From: an uncultured Collinsella sp.
GTDB lineage: Bacteria > Actinomycetota > Coriobacteriia > Coriobacteriales > Coriobacteriaceae
Direction of reading: 5' to 3'
DNA length: 59,012 bases
Assembly: GCA_900551665.1 (NCBI GenBank)
Contig: URWW01000006.1
Coordinates: 1-59,012, forward strand
Both the position numbers and the translations under genes were made by a program. Positions within the stretch are counted from its first letter, which is position 1, and each line of letters begins with the position of its first letter. Under the pieces are notes generated by a model. The model was given only the letters and a program-made list of their open reading frames with translations. It was not told the DNA's origin and did not search any database. This document shows positions 18,042 through 25,550 of the stretch, in pieces.

Positions 18042-19256
18042 TTACGCCAGGCGGGCGAACTTGCGCTTGCCGACCTGCAAGACCGTGCCGGGCTTGAGGG
18101 CCGCCGGGTCCACGTTGTAGGTCTTGGGTGCAACGACCTCGCCGTCGAGCTTGACGCCGCCGCCGTCGATGTCGCGACGGGCCTGGCCGGCGCTCGGGAC
18201 CAGGCCGGCGGCCTGCAGCACGGCGGGCAGGTACACGAGGCCCTCGTCGTTGACGGAGATCTCGACGGAAACCTCGGCGATGTCGGTGGGCAGGTCGTGG
18301 TTCTTGTGCACGCGGTCGAACTCGGCCTCGGCTACCACGGCGTCCTCGGCGGAGTGATAGGTGGTCACCAGGTCGCGGCCGAGGGCGCGCTTGAGCTCGT
18401 AGGGGTTGGCGGAGCCGTCGGCCAGCGCGGCATCGATGGCGTCGACCTCGGCAGGCGCGAGCGAGCTTGCCAGGCGATAGTACTTGCCGATCATCTCGTC
18501 CGGAATCGACATGGTCTTGCCGAACATGTCGGCCGGCGCATCGGTGAGGCCGATGTAGTTGCCGTAGGACTTGGACATCTTGCGGGTGCCGTCGGTGCCC
18601 TCGAGCAGCGGCATGGTGAGCGCGATCTGGGGCTCCATGCCCATCTTCTCCATGAGCTCGCGACCGGCCAGCAGGTTGAAGAGCTGGTCGCTGCCGCCCA
18701 TCTCGACGTCGGCCTCGATCTTGACCGAGTCGTACGCCTGCATGATGGGATACAGGAACTCGTGCAGAGCGATGGGCGTCTGGGACTGGTAGCGCTTGGT
18801 GAAGTCATCGCGCTCGAGGATGCGGGCGACGGTGAACTTGGAGGCGATGGAGAGGAGCTCCTTGAGGTCCATGGGGAACATCCAGTCGCCGTTGTGGACG
18901 ATGGTCGTCTTCTCGGGGTCGAGGATTTTCATGGCCTGGGAGACGTAAGTCGCGGCGTTGGCCTCGACCTCCTCCTGGGTGAGCTGCGGGCGCGTGGAGT
19001 TCTTGCCGGACGGGTCGCCGATGGTGGCGGTGCCGTTGCCGATGATGAGGGTCACGCGGTGGCCGAGGTCCTGGAACTGGCGCATCTTGCGCAACGGGAC
19101 GGCATGGCCGAGGTGAAGGTCCGGGCTCGTGGGGTCGACGCCCAGCTTGATGTTGAGCGGCACACCGCGCTCGAGCTTCTTCTTGAGGTCGGCCTCGGGC
19201 ACGATCTTGGAAGCGCCGGAGGTGATGATGCGCATTTGCTCGTCTACGGGCAACAT
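18042..19256 (-). CDS. tyrS: Tyrosyl-tRNA synthetase
   Basis: This class I synthetase charges tRNA-Tyr. The 404-residue protein has HLGH (residues 48-51, context PDLHLGHAVPLRK), GGSDQLFN, and KMSKS near residue 228 (GTRKMSKSYGNY), followed by a C-terminal S4 RNA-binding domain (AGQARRDIDGGGVKLDG). The HLGH and SDQL pattern fits the TyrZ-like clade. The ATG at 19256 is chosen over the GTG at 19265, which abuts the AGGAAAG ribosome-binding site. A promoter-like TTGCAG-18-TACACT lies upstream and a terminator downstream, so the gene is probably monocistronic. No T-box leader is seen. Confidence 0.97.
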   Translation of the reverse strand: MLPVDEQMRIITSGASKIVPEADLKKKLERGVPLNIKLGVDPTSPDLHLGHAVPLRKMRQFQDLGHRVTLIIGNGTATIGDPSGKNSTRPQLTQEEVEANAATYVSQAMKILDPEKTTIVHNGDWMFPMDLKELLSIASKFTVARILERDDFTKRYQSQTPIALHEFLYPIMQAYDSVKIEADVEMGGSDQLFNLLAGRELMEKMGMEPQIALTMPLLEGTDGTRKMSKSYGNYIGLTDAPADMFGKTMSIPDEMIGKYYRLASSLAPAEVDAIDAALADGSANPYELKRALGRDLVTTYHSAEDAVVAEAEFDRVHKNHDLPTDIAEVSVEISVNDEGLVYLPAVLQAAGLVPSAGQARRDIDGGGVKLDGEVVAPKTYNVDPAALKPGTVLQVGKRKFARLA

Positions 19257-19349
19257 GAGATGCACCTTTCCTGGAGGGTCATAGCACCCTCGCCGCGACC
19301 GCGCCCGGATGGCGCGAACGGGCGGTGCTGAGAAACGACAGATTGGTTA

Positions 19350-19379
19350 AGTGTAGCCGAATTGCTCGAGCGTCTGCAA
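19350..19379 (-). promoter_or_regulatory. Probable promoter of tyrS
   Basis: On the minus strand, TTGCAG (19374-19379) and TACACT (19350-19355) are separated by 18 bp, close to the consensus of the major sigma factor. The predicted transcript start is about 85-90 bases before the tyrS ATG. The leader contains a GAGGGT/ACCCTC hairpin next to the ribosome-binding site. Confidence 0.55.
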
Positions 19380-19430
19380 TCACCTCGGGATCCACGGCCT
19401 CCACCGCCCCGGGCTCATCCCAGGGCCGCA

Positions 19431-21584
19431 TCACGTGCGATACAGGCGCGTCCTCCCCTTCTCGTCCACGCGCACGGCGAGGCGGGCCCCGGAGCGCTTG
19501 CGGTCGAGCTCGACGAGGAAGCGCTCGCCCGCCTGACTCGCGAGGCGGCGCGGGCAGGTGGGGCAATGGTTCGAGCACGGCCCCTCCGCGGTGAGCAGGC
19601 AGTGCTCCGTGACCATGAGGGGCGTGGAGCCGTCGGGCGCGATGTCGATGACGCCGCGAGCCGGGCCATGGGCGCCGCCCCCCTCGGCAGATTCGGAGGG
19701 AGGCGCCCCCTCGGGCCCGCCGTAATGCGAACGGACGGCCTCGAGGTCCGCGGGCGCGAGCTCCTCGGGCAGCCAGACGCGCCGGGCGCCGAGGCCGACC
19801 AGGATGCGGGCCGTCTCGGCGTTCCACACCTGCAACGGCGGCGCCGCCTCCCACGGGACGCCGGACTCCAGCACCGCCGGGATCTGACCGATGTTGCGGA
19901 CCACGACGGCGCTCGCGCGGCCGCGCGAGACACGGGCGCAGGCAGCCTCGACATCCGCGAGGTCATCCCGGCGGCAGACCTCTCCGAGGTCCACGACGTC
20001 CCGCGCCTGCGGCACCTCGTGGACGGTCGCGATCTGCCACGCTGTCACAGCCTGGCATTTCGCGACCATTTTCTCACCTTTTTCCGCCGTTTTTTGGTCG
20101 CGATTCACCACGCTGTCACAGCCTGGCACATCCCGACCATTTCCTCGACGGCGGCGGGCATGGGCGAAGCGAGCGGGTTCGGCGGGCACGCAATCGACAC
20201 CCGACTCGGCGACGGCGATCCCGCCACGTCCGGTACCGGCTTCCGCGACGTCGAGGCGCGCGCCGAACGCCGCGCCCTCGGATTCCGCGGCGGCAAGGCG
20301 GGCCTCCTCTTCGCGCATCTCCCGCACCGCCGCCTCGGTCTCCGCGATCATTCCCGCGGAACGGACCACGTGGACCGCGCTTCCTGCCTCGACCTTGCGC
20401 TTGCACGGGATGAGGACCTCCTCGCCCGCCGCGATGTCGCGCGGGGACGCGACGATCGGCCATCGTTTGGGCACGTCTGCGGGGGCATCGGGCCCGGGGG
20501 TCGACCGAATCTCGAGCATGTCCCCGCACGACACCGATCGGCCGAACGACACGAGCGCGCCCTCATGGCAGGGCCTCGCGACGAAGCCGACGCGTAGCCC
20601 CTGGTTGATCGCCCGCTCCACGCTCATGAGACCCGCTCCGGCCGCGGAATGGCCCCCATCCAGATAGGCCGAGGTGAACCCGCGGCTGAACGACCGCGCC
20701 AAGCGGGACTCCAGCTCATCGAGCTCCGCCTCCCCGAGCGGCCTTCCCGCCATCGCCGCATCCAGGGCGGTGCGGTAGCAGCGCACGACGTTGTAGACGT
20801 AATCGGGGCTCTTCATGCGCCCCTCCACCTTGAATGCCGAGATTCCCGCGTCCAACATCTCCGCGATGTGCCGGATGCCCAGGTAATCGCGCGGGCACAG
20901 CAGCCGATCGCCCTCGACGCGCGCCCCCGCCGCCCGTCCGCGATCCCACGCGCCGCCCGCGAGCACCCGATCCGAGGCGTCCCGCAGCTCGTAGGCCAGA
21001 CGGCACGGCTGCGTGCAGTCGCCGCGGTTGGCCGAACGGCCCCGCAGGAGGGCGGAATACGAGCAGGCCCCGGAATAGCAGATGCAGATCGCACCGTGGC
21101 AGAACGCCTCGATCTCGACGCCCGTCCGCGCGAGCGCGGCGAGCTCGGCCACCGACAGCTCTCGGGCGCAGGTCACGCGCTCCACCCCGAATTCCCGCGC
21201 GGCGAGACGGACCGCGGCGGCGGACTGGGCGCCCGCCTGCGTCGAAAGGTGCAGCTCCGCCTCGGGCAACTCCGCCCTCAGGCGGGCGATGAGGCCCAAA
21301 TCCGCCACGATGAGGGCGTCCGCACCGGCCTCGAGCGCGCGGGCGGCCAACGCCACGGCGTCATCGAGCTCGCCGTCGCGGACGTAGACGTTGAGCGTCA
21401 CGTACACCCGTGCGCCGTGGGAGTGCGCGAGCACGCATGCCGCCTCGAGCTCGCCGATCGTGAGGCCCGCATTCGCGGCGCGGGCGCTGAATGAACCGAG
21501 CCCCACGTAGACGGCATCGGCGCCGGCGGCGATCGCCGCGCGGAACGCATCCGGGGTGCCCGCAGGCGCCAGCAGTTCGACCAT
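19431..21584 (-). CDS. Peptidase U32 family protein with internal palindromic insert
   Basis: The 717-residue protein begins MVELLAPAGTPDAFRAAI and contains the U32 signature EAFCHGAICICYSGACS followed by SANRGDCTQPCR (about residues 158-194), then FKVEGRMKSPDYVY. U32 proteins include tRNA and rRNA hydroxylases (TrhP, RlhA) as well as proteases, and their cysteines probably hold an iron-sulfur centre. The C-terminal part (VTEHCLLTAEGPCSNHCPTC) matches the other U32 gene of this window (38087-40549). The middle domain present in that paralogue is missing or replaced here, and the join contains two 43-bp palindromes in frame (20025-20138). The start has GGGAG upstream. The precise function is unknown. 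Confidence 0.88.
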   Translation of the reverse strand: MVELLAPAGTPDAFRAAIAAGADAVYVGLGSFSARAANAGLTIGELEAACVLAHSHGARVYVTLNVYVRDGELDDAVALAARALEAGADALIVADLGLIARLRAELPEAELHLSTQAGAQSAAAVRLAAREFGVERVTCARELSVAELAALARTGVEIEAFCHGAICICYSGACSYSALLRGRSANRGDCTQPCRLAYELRDASDRVLAGGAWDRGRAAGARVEGDRLLCPRDYLGIRHIAEMLDAGISAFKVEGRMKSPDYVYNVVRCYRTALDAAMAGRPLGEAELDELESRLARSFSRGFTSAYLDGGHSAAGAGLMSVERAINQGLRVGFVARPCHEGALVSFGRSVSCGDMLEIRSTPGPDAPADVPKRWPIVASPRDIAAGEEVLIPCKRKVEAGSAVHVVRSAGMIAETEAAVREMREEEARLAAAESEGAAFGARLDVAEAGTGRGGIAVAESGVDCVPAEPARFAHARRRRGNGRDVPGCDSVVNRDQKTAEKGEKMVAKCQAVTAWQIATVHEVPQARDVVDLGEVCRRDDLADVEAACARVSRGRASAVVVRNIGQIPAVLESGVPWEAAPPLQVWNAETARILVGLGARRVWLPEELAPADLEAVRSHYGGPEGAPPSESAEGGGAHGPARGVIDIAPDGSTPLMVTEHCLLTAEGPCSNHCPTCPRRLASQAGERFLVELDRKRSGARLAVRVDEKGRTRLYRT
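20025..20138. repeat. Pair of 43-bp palindromes inside the U32 reading frame (BIME-like)
   Basis: Two units, 20025-20067 and 20096-20138, are separated by 28 bp. Each begins GGTCGCGATnnnCCAC and ends in GCGACC or its variant CCCGACC. The core CACGCTGTCACAGCCTGGCA is identical in both. Within a unit GGTCGCGA pairs with TCGCGACC, TGCCA with TGGCA, and GCTGT with ACAGC, so each forms a long hairpin. The whole 114-bp block equals 38 codons and keeps the frame open. Confidence 0.85.
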
Positions 21585-21721
21585 ATTCGCACGCTCCCAG
21601 CATGTAATTTAGCTTGAGGTGAGGATACCCGGACGGTCCCGCATCCTCCTTGCGCTATCGTATCAGCTATCTATGTGTACGTGTTGGGCCTTCGGCCCGA
21701 TTGAATCGCAGGAGGTCATCC

Positions 21722-23845
21722 ATGGGTCCTCGTCAGCGCCACGCGCGCTCTCGCGCCAAAACGCATGCAGTCCCCGTCGTTCTCGTCTCCGTGCTGGGCT
21801 TCCTGCTCGTCGCAGGCATCGCATTCGGCATCGGCATGGTCGGGAACGTGGGCCGCTGGCTCTCAGATCTTCCCGACTACACGGACGCCAACGAGTACCT
21901 CGTGAGCGAGCCCACGCACATCCTCGACTCGCAGGGCAACGAAATCGCGACCTTCTTCGTCCAGAACCGCGAGAGCGTCACCGCCGACCAGGTCTCCGAG
22001 TGGGTCCTCAAGGGCACCGTCGACGTCGAGGATGAGCGCTTCTACAGCCATAACGGCGTCGACATCATCGGCATCGGGCGCGCCGTCCTCGCGCAGCTCT
22101 CCGGCCGCTCCGAGGGTGCCTCGACCATCACGCAGCAGCTCGTGCGCAACACCATCCTGTCCGAGGAGCAGTTCGACCAAACCATCGAGCGCAAGGTCCG
22201 CGAGGCGTTCATCGCCATGGAGATGGAGAAAATCTTCTCCAAGGACGAGATCCTGATGATGTACCTCAACACCATCTATTACGGCCACGGCGCCTACGGC
22301 ATCCAGGCCGCCTCGAAGACCTACCTCTCCAAGAACGCGAACGAGCTCACCCTCGCCGAGGCCGCCCTTCTCATCGGCCTGCCCAACTCCCCCTCTTATT
22401 ACGACCCCACGGTCAACCCCGACGTCGCCGTCGACCGTCGCAACAAGGTCCTCGGCAACATGCTGCGGATCGGCACCATCAGCCAGGACGAGTACGATGC
22501 CGCGGTCGCCGAGCCCCTCGCCCTCAACGTCACGGAGACTTCCGACACGGGCATCTCCGTCTACGCGCACCCCTATTTCGTCGACTACATCAAGTCGCTT
22601 CTCCAGGAGGAGTTCTCCACGGACGTCCTCTTCAAGGGCGGACTCACCGTGACCACCACCATCGACCCCGCCGTGCAGCAGGCGGCCGAGAGCGCGGCGG
22701 TCGACAACATCAACAAGTACCCCGCCGCCGCCGACCTCCAGATCGGCATGAGCGTCGTGGACCCCAAGACCGGCTACATCAAGGCCATGGTGGGCGGACG
22801 CGACTACAACGCCGACCCCGAGCACACGAACCACGCCCTCGCCAAGCGCCAGCCCGGCTCCTCCTTCAAGAGCTTCACACTGGCGACCGCCATCAAGATG
22901 GGCATGAACCCCGATATCACCATCAACTGCCAGTCCCCCATGTACTGGGACAACCCGGGCGGTGAGGATCACAAGATCCAAAACTACGGCGGCCAGAGCT
23001 ACGGCTATCGCTCCCTCGCCGCCGCCACCGCGGTCTCCTCCAACACCGGATACGTCCAGGTCGCCGAGACCATCGGCAACCAGAACATCCTCCAGACCTG
23101 CAAGAGCCTGGGCATGGACACATCGCAGATGAGCGACGTGCTCTCCATGACGCTCGGCACCGGAACAGTCTCCACCCTCGAGATGGCCAACGCCTACGCC
23201 TCCTTCGCCAACGGCGGCGAGCACCGGGCGACCGTCGCCATCACCGAGATCAAATCCCGCACGGGCGAGGTCGTCTACAAGCACGAGGACAAGAAGACGC
23301 AGCCCCTCACCGCCGGCGAGGCAGCCGCCGTCACCGACGTCCTGGAGACCGTCATGCAGCGCGGCGGCACCGGCGTCTCCGGCAACCCCTGGATCGACCA
23401 GCCGATCGCCGGCAAGACGGGCACGGCGGGCTCCGCGTCCGACGCCACGGATCTGTGGTTCTGCGGATACACCCCCCAGCTCTCCGTCGCCATCTGGGTC
23501 GGCCATTCGGGCACCAACACGCCCATCAAGAACCTGAACAACGCCCGCATGACCCTGCCCGTCTTCAAGGCCTTCATGAAGACGGTCCTCGGCGATGCGC
23601 CCCGAGAGGAGTTCCCCGAGGGCGAAGCCCCGACGTATAAGGACGACAAGGAGTGGGAGTTCTCTCACACCAAGTCCGCGTCCGAGCGCGCTGCCGAGGC
23701 GGCGGCAGCCGAAGAGGCGAAGCGCGCCGAAGAGGAGGCCCAGCAGCAGGAGGAGCAGGAGCAGGAGCCCCAGACCCCGACCACCCCGCAACAGCCCGTG
23801 ACGCCCACGCCCGAGGCCGGAGGCACGACGCAGCCCCAGCAATAG
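21722..23845 (+). CDS. Class A penicillin-binding protein (bifunctional transglycosylase/transpeptidase)
   Basis: This enzyme polymerises and cross-links peptidoglycan at the outer face of the membrane. The 707-residue protein has one N-terminal membrane helix (about 20-45), a GT51 domain with the catalytic glutamate in VEDERFYSHNGVD (near residue 102) and GASTITQQLVRN, and a transpeptidase domain with SxxK at Ser380-Lys383 (PGSSFK), SSN near 439 and KTGTA near 564. The C-terminal ~60 residues are low-complexity Ala/Glu/Gln and Pro/Thr. The ATG at 21722 has a GGAGG ribosome-binding site. It is divergent from the U32 gene and ends at a strong terminator. Confidence 0.96.
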   Translation: MGPRQRHARSRAKTHAVPVVLVSVLGFLLVAGIAFGIGMVGNVGRWLSDLPDYTDANEYLVSEPTHILDSQGNEIATFFVQNRESVTADQVSEWVLKGTVDVEDERFYSHNGVDIIGIGRAVLAQLSGRSEGASTITQQLVRNTILSEEQFDQTIERKVREAFIAMEMEKIFSKDEILMMYLNTIYYGHGAYGIQAASKTYLSKNANELTLAEAALLIGLPNSPSYYDPTVNPDVAVDRRNKVLGNMLRIGTISQDEYDAAVAEPLALNVTETSDTGISVYAHPYFVDYIKSLLQEEFSTDVLFKGGLTVTTTIDPAVQQAAESAAVDNINKYPAAADLQIGMSVVDPKTGYIKAMVGGRDYNADPEHTNHALAKRQPGSSFKSFTLATAIKMGMNPDITINCQSPMYWDNPGGEDHKIQNYGGQSYGYRSLAAATAVSSNTGYVQVAETIGNQNILQTCKSLGMDTSQMSDVLSMTLGTGTVSTLEMANAYASFANGGEHRATVAITEIKSRTGEVVYKHEDKKTQPLTAGEAAAVTDVLETVMQRGGTGVSGNPWIDQPIAGKTGTAGSASDATDLWFCGYTPQLSVAIWVGHSGTNTPIKNLNNARMTLPVFKAFMKTVLGDAPREEFPEGEAPTYKDDKEWEFSHTKSASERAAEAAAAEEAKRAEEEAQQQEEQEQEPQTPTTPQQPVTPTPEAGGTTQPQQ

Positions 23846-23897
23846 CCCGTCCCGACGACGAAAGGTCGCACCCGAGGGACGCGGCCGAACCGCTCAT

Positions 23898-23935
23898 GAA
23901 AATCGCCCCCGACGCACTTGTCGAGGGCGATTTTC
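23898..23935 (+). terminator. Intrinsic terminator of the PBP gene
   Basis: GAAAATCGCCC (23898-23908) and GGGCGATTTTC (23925-23935) form an 11-bp stem, with an inner CGAC/GTCG pair. The T-rich end suits the plus strand, and the A-rich start would also let it act on the minus strand for the argR operon. Confidence 0.85.
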
Positions 23936-23975
23936 CATAACTATGGGTCGGAAGCGGAATCGAATGGGATGGGGC

Positions 23976-24077
23976 TCAGCGCGAACGGCGCCAATAGGAG
24001 ACGAGCAGCGCGATAAGCGCGATGGGAAGGACCGCAAGCAAGGTGAACAGCACGGTGTGCACGATCATGGGGCTCAC
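23976..24077 (-). CDS. Small hydrophobic protein coupled to argR (33 residues)
   Basis: A GTG at 24077 overlaps the argR stop codon as GTGA, with AGGAG 9 bases upstream; an in-frame ATG follows at 24068. The frame encodes MSPMIVHTVLFTLL, a further hydrophobic stretch (about residues 5-28 in all) and the basic end SYWRRSR. This is a single membrane helix with a positive C-terminus. The 4-base overlap and well-placed ribosome-binding site support real translation. No family is recognised. It could be a small membrane regulator or an uncharacterised helper; function unknown. Confidence 0.6.
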   Translation of the reverse strand: MSPMIVHTVLFTLLAVLPIALIALLVSYWRRSR

Positions 24078-24511
24078 TTGCGCACGCTCCTCAGCTTGCC
24101 GATCATGAGCTCGAATTGCTCGCCGTCGGAGGCAGTCCGCGTGATGACAAGGATGGTGTCGTTGCCGGCGAGCGAACCGAGGACATCGGGCAGCTCGGCC
24201 GCATCGATGGCCGCGGCGATGCCGAGAGCCGTACCGGGCTGGGCCTTGATGATCACGAGATTCTCAGTGCGCTGCACGCCGATCACCAGCTCGGAGACCA
24301 TGCGCTGCAGATGCAGATCCTCCGCCAAGACGTACATGCCCTCAGGAAGCTTGTGCAGGCCCATGTCGGCGATATCGCGCGACACGGTCGCCTGGGTGCA
24401 GTCGAAACCGCACGCCTTGAGCTCATCGACGAGCATTCGTTGCGTGCGAACATCAGCAGTGCGCACGATCTCGCGGATAGCGTCTTGACGACCGTTGCGT
24501 TTCTTGGCCAT
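24074..24511 (-). CDS. argR: Arginine repressor ArgR
   Basis: ArgR is a hexameric regulator that senses arginine. The 145-residue protein has an N-terminal winged helix (RQDAIREIVRTADVRTQRMLVDELKA, then CTQATVSRDIADMGLHKL) and a C-terminal oligomerisation and arginine-binding domain (QPGTALGIAAAIDAAELPDVLGSLAGNDTILVITR). The start MAKKRNGRQ at 24511 is preferred to the ATG six codons upstream. No arginine biosynthesis gene is in the window, so its regulon lies elsewhere. It overlaps the small membrane-protein gene by 4 bases. Confidence 0.96.
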   Translation of the reverse strand: MAKKRNGRQDAIREIVRTADVRTQRMLVDELKACGFDCTQATVSRDIADMGLHKLPEGMYVLAEDLHLQRMVSELVIGVQRTENLVIIKAQPGTALGIAAAIDAAELPDVLGSLAGNDTILVITRTASDGEQFELMIGKLRSVRK

Positions 24512-24675
24512 GGCAATCACCGTCCCCATTGCGGACGCGCCACTTACAGCGGAACACGCCCGTAACTCAGGCCCTCTCGAACCTCTTCTTGCTTATGATT
24601 GAACCATTCTTGCATAGAATGCGCAATTGATAAGCACAAGGTGAATAATGTTGCAAAATTCACGATTCCAAGGGC

Positions 24676-25530
24676 CTACGGGCACGGCGTCAAAGCGCCC
24701 TCATCGTAGGCGACGTCCATGAAGCACAGTCCGCGGGCGGGCGCGGTGGGACCCGCGGCGCGGCGGTCGCAGGCCGCGAGCGCATCGGCGAGCCATGCCT
24801 CGTCCCTGCGGCCCGAGCCGACCTCCACCAGACTGCCGACGATGGTCCTCACCATGGAGTGCAGGAACGCATTGCCGGTGATGGTGAAGGCGATGTGCTC
24901 CTCCCCCAATGCCGATGCCCGCTCAAACGAGACGGCGATGACGTTGCGACACGTGGGCTTGTCGATAGCGGAGGATGTCTTGCAAAAGCTCTTGAAATCA
25001 TGCTCCCCCACCAGGCACGCCGCGGCGCGCTCCATGGCATCCATGTCGAGCGGCAACCGGTGCCACCAGGTGACCGAGCGCGTGAGCAGCGGACGCGCAT
25101 CCCCCGTGACGATGCGATACGTGTAGGTACGCGAGCGAGCGTCGAAACGGGCGGAGAACCCCGGGCGCGCATGATATACGGCGTTCAGGGCGATATCGGA
25201 GGGTAGAAGGGCCGCCATGGCACGCATCCAGCGGGCATGCGTGATGGCCAACTCCTCGCCATGGGCGGGCATGCTCACGTACTGAGACGCGGCATGGACG
25301 CCGGCATCCGTGCGCCCGGCGCAGGTCAGATCGACGGGCCTCCTCAGGAACGTCTCAAGCGCGCGCCGGACCTCTCCCGCCACGGTCCTCAAGCCCTCCG
25401 GCTGCTCGGCAAATCCGCTGAAGGCGGCGCCATCGTAGCCCAGGCGAAATACGAGCGTCCCATCGAGCTCATCGACAGCCGGATAGGCCCCGGACACGGG
25501 TGCGGCGTCAACGGTGGCGGTCTTGGTCAT
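24676..25530 (-). CDS. truA: tRNA pseudouridine synthase A
   Basis: TruA converts U38-U40 of the tRNA anticodon arm to pseudouridine. The 284-residue protein has the catalytic Asp75 in CAGRTDAGVHA, then FSARFDARSRTYTYRI, HDFKSFCKTSS and FLHSMVRTIVGSLVEVG, all typical of the family. The ATG at 25530 has AAGGGG 5 bases upstream; an alternative ATG at 25554 overlaps the stop codon of the ECF gene (ATGA). Gene order rplQ-ecfAA'T-truA is conserved in many Gram-positives and supports the identification. Confidence 0.95.
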   Translation of the reverse strand: MTKTATVDAAPVSGAYPAVDELDGTLVFRLGYDGAAFSGFAEQPEGLRTVAGEVRRALETFLRRPVDLTCAGRTDAGVHAASQYVSMPAHGEELAITHARWMRAMAALLPSDIALNAVYHARPGFSARFDARSRTYTYRIVTGDARPLLTRSVTWWHRLPLDMDAMERAAACLVGEHDFKSFCKTSSAIDKPTCRNVIAVSFERASALGEEHIAFTITGNAFLHSMVRTIVGSLVEVGSGRRDEAWLADALAACDRRAAGPTAPARGLCFMDVAYDEGALTPCP

Positions 25531-25550
25531 GGAATCCCCTTTCATCGGGC

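Noticed and set aside
19257..19430. T-box leader upstream of tyrS
   Set aside because: No TGGNACCGCG-type T-box sequence or specifier-loop arrangement was found, and the leader is too short.
20025..20138. Short CRISPR array
   Set aside because: Only two units, both palindromic over their whole length, inside an open reading frame and without cas genes. A BIME-like repeat fits better.
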